A stretch of 64,000 nt of DNA from Annulohypoxylon bovei var. microspora (Eukaryota > Ascomycota > Sordariomycetes > Xylariales > Hypoxylaceae), in contig MU405377.1 in NCBI GenBank assembly GCA_022836615.1, forward strand, positions 3,530 through 67,529. Reading direction: 5' to 3'. Position 1 is the stretch's first letter. The number at the start of each line of letters is the position of its first letter. A model generated the notes under the pieces. That model searched no databases, was not told the DNA's origin, and worked only from the letters and a program-made list of their open reading frames with translations. Below are positions 59,210 to 64,000 of this stretch, piece by piece. A program made the position numbers and the translations under genes.

Positions 59210-62200
59210 ATGACAATGGAAATGGACCCCAGTAGAGGACTCAGCGGTATCATAAAGACTTCGTCTAGCTTACAACTAGGGAGAACTCATCATGGCCCAA
59301 CTCCGCTATCTACCGAAGATGACGAGATCCCTCTCGATTCTAGTAGCGAGGAATCCCAGTCATCTTCCGACATATCCATGTCCGACTCTGACAGCGACGA
59401 CGAAGGCAACCCATTAATTTCGACTGGTAACGAACATTTCCCGATTCAACCGTTATTGTCGGCCCCTGCTATACAGCAAGAAACGGCAATCTCCAAGAAG
59501 CGAAAGCCTGTTGGAGGCGCTGATACACTGAGCCGCACAGTGATCCCAACTAAAAAGGTGAAGCTAGATAGAGAGGGTTGTGAACAGCCACAATCTACAG
59601 CTGCGTGTCCCTCAGACAAGTCTCTGCTTCCTGCCGAGATTTGGCATCGTATCTTTTCTTTCACTCCTCCTAGAGCGCTGGGTAATTTGTTGTGTGCCAA
59701 CAAATTGTTCAACGTATATCTAGACCCTTCGTCTCGCTACCAGTGTAAATTCCCATCACTCTCTTCTCACACTTCCGTCTTGCCGTTGAAGCCTGATGCT
59801 ATATGGCAAATTTCAAGGAGGCGTTTCTGGCCCAGGATGCCAACTCCGTTGAAGGAGAAGACAGAACTTGATATGTGGCGCCTTGCTTGTGGAAAGAAAT
59901 GTCAGTATTGTGATAAAGCAGGTTCTGTGTCGTCAAAATCGCCTGGTAGCCAACACCGTAATGGCAGTCAACCTATTTGGGCGTTTGCGCTCCATAGCTG
60001 CGGGCCTTGTCTCATAGAGAAGACGATCAAGGTATGTAGATGTCGAATTTTAGCTAAGAGGAAATTATCTCACCATCTGATAAGGAAATCGACTTGCTAT
60101 TGTCTTCCTCAATGCCCTCTTTATTAATGTCAGCACTGCCATTCGTGCTGGTCACCAATGAGATGCACATGATATCACCGGACGCACTTCAGAAAGGCCT
60201 GGTCCAACCAGACTTGCAAGTCACAAAGATATACCTTCCCGAACAAGTCGAGAGATTGAAACAAGAGTTCCTCTCCGTTAAATCGATGGGCGGGGCAACA
60301 GCTGAGGAGTGGTTGAAAGGTCTAGAGACCCGAGGAAAGGAGTTACTCAATGACCTCTTGCGGTGGGAGAAATGGATGTCGACTGGAGGAGTCACTCAGA
60401 TGCAAACTCAGCTTACCCCGGATAGTATACCGAGTGTTGCTATTACAAACAGCAAGGGCTCGGCTTCAGTGGACGCCTCTTCGTCAGCTCCTACATCATA
60501 TGCAAGTTCGACCAGTGCACTCAGACAACGTACTCCTGATTCATGTCACATTACTCCTATCGCAACGACATCCCAATCTACATATGTTTCTCTCGAAACC
60601 TCTATGCGTAAGTAGCCGCTGTTCGGTCCCCTTAATTGTAACTAACTTTGCCCGTTAGAAAATGATTCCGCGGCTTGGGTGCAGCCCTTGACCCAACATA
60701 GCAATCAAATCAACGCCCCTCGTGCCCGAACTCGCGAGGAGGCTCTAGAGCTTAAGGCTGTCCGGCGCGCGGAAATCGAACGCCGTGCGATGGAACTCGA
60801 TCCACCATTACCAGCAAGTATATTAACACACATACCATCTTTCCAGGCCGCCATCCAAATTATCTCACCTCTTGACGATAACGCGTGGGAGATGCTCAAA
60901 CCTCGCTTACTTGCACAGAGGGTAGATGCGGAGCGGTTCGAGAAACATGAAGAAGCTCCTCCCCAGTCTCGTATTGTCCCGGAGCGATCTGAGGGGCACC
61001 GGAACACAGAGGATAACAGTATAGCAGCCAAGCAGCTCGTCGACAAGACTTGGGATGACATCCAGGCGCCCTTACGTGCGCGGATCTCTACATATGCAGA
61101 CGAGATTATCCGGGGTAGCTGGGATGATGGGCGTAAAGTTGATACAGAGAATAGCCCGCAGTTTGCAGTAGAGGTTCTGCTCCATGTCCGTGGAAGGTTT
61201 TACGCAGAAGTTGCTAAGGAGTCTACCGAGGCACGCGCTGCTGGCCAAGTACTGGTCGAGGATCCACCAGAAGGACCATTTACGCAAAAGCTCACTCTTG
61301 AGAACATGAAATGGCTATTCGACGTAAAGATCAAGACTCTCACGGAGTCTCACCGAAAAGATCTTTTCTTTTGTAACGGCTGCGATGTCAACTTTAAGGC
61401 GTTCGGCTTCGAAGGAGTTATCCAACACTATGCCGCCAAGCACAGCAACGCTCTCAGCTTGGGGAGCGTCGTTGTCCATTGGCGGGCTGAATGGCCAGAG
61501 ACTCCGCCATTTAGACCCGACCCTCGTATTGTCAAGACCGAACAACCGCTTACTAGGCCATCATATGGGACCTCACAGCCTCACAACTATGCCGGTCCCC
61601 ATCACCACAGCGCCAGCGTCTACTCATCGGCCTCAAATCCAACACCCTTCCAACCGCCCCCGTACTTTCCTGCCCCTTTACCCGGCTACGGGCATTCCGT
61701 ATACGGATCTACAGCACAACAGTCAGCTCCATATGGGCAGGGAAATCCCTATATCTCAGGACAGCATGAATATAGCTCTCCGTACCCACTTCCTCCACCG
61801 CCATATGATCCGCGTGGAGTAGCTTACCCTAGCTCAGAGCTACCTTTCCCTTCTGGGATCCATGGCGGGCCTCCGGCGTACCCTCCTAACACAGATGCTT
61901 ACTATGGCCACAACTTCAACGTGCCACAGAATAATCCCCAAGCAAATTTTCAAACTTCTCACAACGACTCACTTGCTGGCAAATATCATACTCAACTTGG
62001 ATATCTAGCGCGAAGTTCACGTGAACTATGGACCTCTACAGCCGGTTTAAAGGAACTCCCAGGGGATATCAGAGTATGTGTCGTTATCTATCATGTCGTG
62101 CAAAGATTTCGATCTAGGTTCTTCGAAAGTCCGCCCTTGACCATGTTTATTGACGGACTCTCGAACAATAAAGAAATGCGCCCAGTGCGTAATATCAACG

Positions 62201-63930
62201 GCCTTATGTGCAAAGCGTGCAGCCTTGGCCTCGATGATGGAGCACCAGCAGATCAGGGTAACAGGACATTTTCCTTACCGCAATTAGTCAACCATTTCCA
62301 ACAGAAGCACGTGGATCAGCCTCGAGCACCAGGCTCACCTCCCCTTGACTGGGCGATCAACATGTTGCATACACCGGATTTATCTGTGTTACCTAGACTC
62401 CGCAGTTTACCGAATATGGACAGCCAAAAGTTTCTACTCATTTCCAATGCTTTCCCGTCGGCACCGCATCTCGATGGCTACTTACAAGGGGCAGTCACTA
62501 GTAATCTTCAGAGCGCTAGGCTTGGTCCTATCGCCGCTAGACAAAATCCCACTCATAGCACGCTCGTTCCACAGTTTTCTTCTTATTATGAGCATCCATC
62601 GCTACCTCCCGTAACTAGGCATAACTCAGACACGCCTCGCGGACAAGATCCAGCACGAGCAACTATACCAAACCGGAAACTAGGTCCCAACCAGACTACT
62701 TCATCAGATACTCCTATATTGACAATTCATCAGAAGTTCCAACAGGACGACTCAGGCCGGGAATCATCAGAAATATGGCAGGGGTCTAGTGGAACAAGGC
62801 CGAGAAAACAGAAGGGAAATTCCTCCAAAGACCATCGAAGTACGCCAAGTCAGGGCTTTAGAAATCGTAAGGGCGGCGTAACAGCTAAGCCAACTAGAGC
62901 CAAATCTCAAGAGCCTAATGAAGCAGAGCTGGTAGCAGAAGAAGACCGCCTCCAGGAGGAGGAAATTCGGGCTATGTGGGCCGCAGATCGTAAAGAAACA
63001 GCTCGACTTGCTTCCCAAAACCAACGTTCAGCTAAAAAGAAAGAACCTGGTTCTTCGATGGCTGCATTTGAAGCAGAAAACTGTAGAAGTTCTTACGCTC
63101 AGATGACTCGAATTGTTAGGTCACCAACGTATTCGAGTCGGAACCAAGGTTATCAACAGCCCATGGCTGTCCAGGATCGCGAAGAAGATGACCTGATGGC
63201 TGGCCTAGAAAGTCAACTCAATCAACAAGTAGTATCATCTGGACATGTTGACTATCGACAGAGGCCTGCTGATGTTATCAATCATGAAGAATCTTCCTAT
63301 GGGCGATATCCTAGCTCCAGGAATCATGGTCATGACCAGAGGCATTCTTATAACCAAGTTCGCTCACGGTCTCCCGTATATGTTCAGGATGAACCGGGGC
63401 CTTGTTTTAACCACTACCGAGAAAGCAATCCTAGCTCCCATGTCAGCTTGTCTACGCAAACCGTCGCAACTCTAGATGATGTGGCATACGACCGACCACC
63501 TCGCCAGGAATACTATCATGCATATGTTGATGATTCCCGAATGCGTCGATCTTCTCCTGAGTATGCTGAGACTTATGAACTTGTCCGGATGCGGGACTCC
63601 CAAGGCGAGTACTTCATTAGGCGGCCGATCAGAGTTGAGCGGGAACCTTCTTACCAGGACGGACGTGACCTATACGGAGACCCTGCGCTTCAATACAGGA
63701 CGCACGAGAACAATGGGTACTCTGGCAGCCGGTTAGCACATGAGCCTATGTCGGGGACTGAAACTCATTTGCGACAACCTCATGAAGTCGGCGTCGGGCC
63801 GGTAGACCTAGATAGGAGGGCTTACGAAACACTTCCGAGAGAGGACCTTGCTGGCTATGAAGACTACGACCCGAGGTATCCAGCAGCTCCGCCGGGCTTA
63901 GGCATTGGGCAGCAAGTCCGATACCGGTAA
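59210..63930 (+). CDS. F-box-like, multi-zinc-motif fungal protein
   Basis: I place three exons: 59210-60031, 60085-60607 and 60659-63930. They total 4617 nt, or 1538 aa. An acidic Ser-rich N-terminus (SDSDSDDEG) and a basic KKRK patch suggest a nuclear protein. An F-box-like segment lies near residues 141-172 (LPAEIWHRIFSF). A CxxxCxxC and CxxC pair (CGKKCQYC .. HSCGPC, about 225-270) resembles a zinc ribbon. Two C2H2-like fingers follow: FCNGCDVNFKAF ending IQHYAAKH (about 685) and MCKACSLGL ending NHFQQKH (about 965). Between and after them the chain is Pro/Tyr/Ser-rich and mostly disordered. I know no function. The stop (TAA in CGGTAAGC) lies inside a splice-donor consensus, so a further exon beyond the window is possible. 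Confidence 0.75.
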
Positions 63931-64000
63931 GCATGACGTTTAAAGGGGAAGCTTATGGAAGTTTAGTGTGATAGTACGTGGATAGTTACACATCTTTTAA

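Overview
This window is nuclear DNA of a filamentous ascomycete (Pezizomycotina). Genes have many short introns (about 45-110 nt, GT..AG). The proteins include fungal hallmarks such as Sla1, Sgm1/TMF1, Hem25 and a CTP synthase of fungal type. A repeat island at the left edge carries repeat-induced point mutation (RIP). A Sordariomycete is plausible from general character, but I cannot fix the genus.

Layout. Positions 1-1720 are an extremely AT-rich, RIP-degraded repeat block. It is followed by a B-box/tRNA-like fragment (about 1729-1820), a C-rich degenerate CCACCC minisatellite (about 1822-2450), a much less mutated copy of the same repeat (about 2480-2860) and a fold-back segment bounded by 45-bp direct repeats (2815-3462). 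From 3510 to the right edge the window is ordinary gene-dense euchromatin with 22 protein genes. In order they are: FRS2 (-), URA7 (+), GIM5/prefoldin 5 (+), an unrecognised protein (-), ORC1 (+), PRP46 (-), NAS6/gankyrin (+), SGM1/TMF1 (-), YPC1-type alkaline ceramidase (+), PFD1/prefoldin 1 (+), a charged coiled-coil fungal protein (+), HEM25 (-), COG8 (-), a TLC-domain membrane protein (+), SLA1 (-), AMD1 (-), YEA4-type nucleotide-sugar transporter (-), CDC55 (-), an orphan protein (+), DNM1 (+), RNA1 (-) and an F-box/zinc-finger protein (+).

The genes do not form a metabolic cluster. They are scattered housekeeping functions: translation, nucleotide synthesis, chaperones, replication origin, splicing, proteasome, Golgi traffic, endocytosis, sphingolipid, mitochondrial carrier and fission, Ran cycle and PP2A. 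I rebuilt exon structures by hand. For every spliced gene the summed exon length is divisible by three, which supports the junctions. Several genes carry very small internal exons (8, 9, 14, 15 and 17 nt).

I saw no phage, CRISPR, biosynthetic cluster or defence island. The most unusual material is the left repeat island and the intergenic DNA, which is rich in perfect palindromes (five exact copies of TACCTAGGTA, plus palindromes of 12, 18 and 26 bp) and one terminal-inverted-repeat element inside the FRS2/URA7 divergent promoter.
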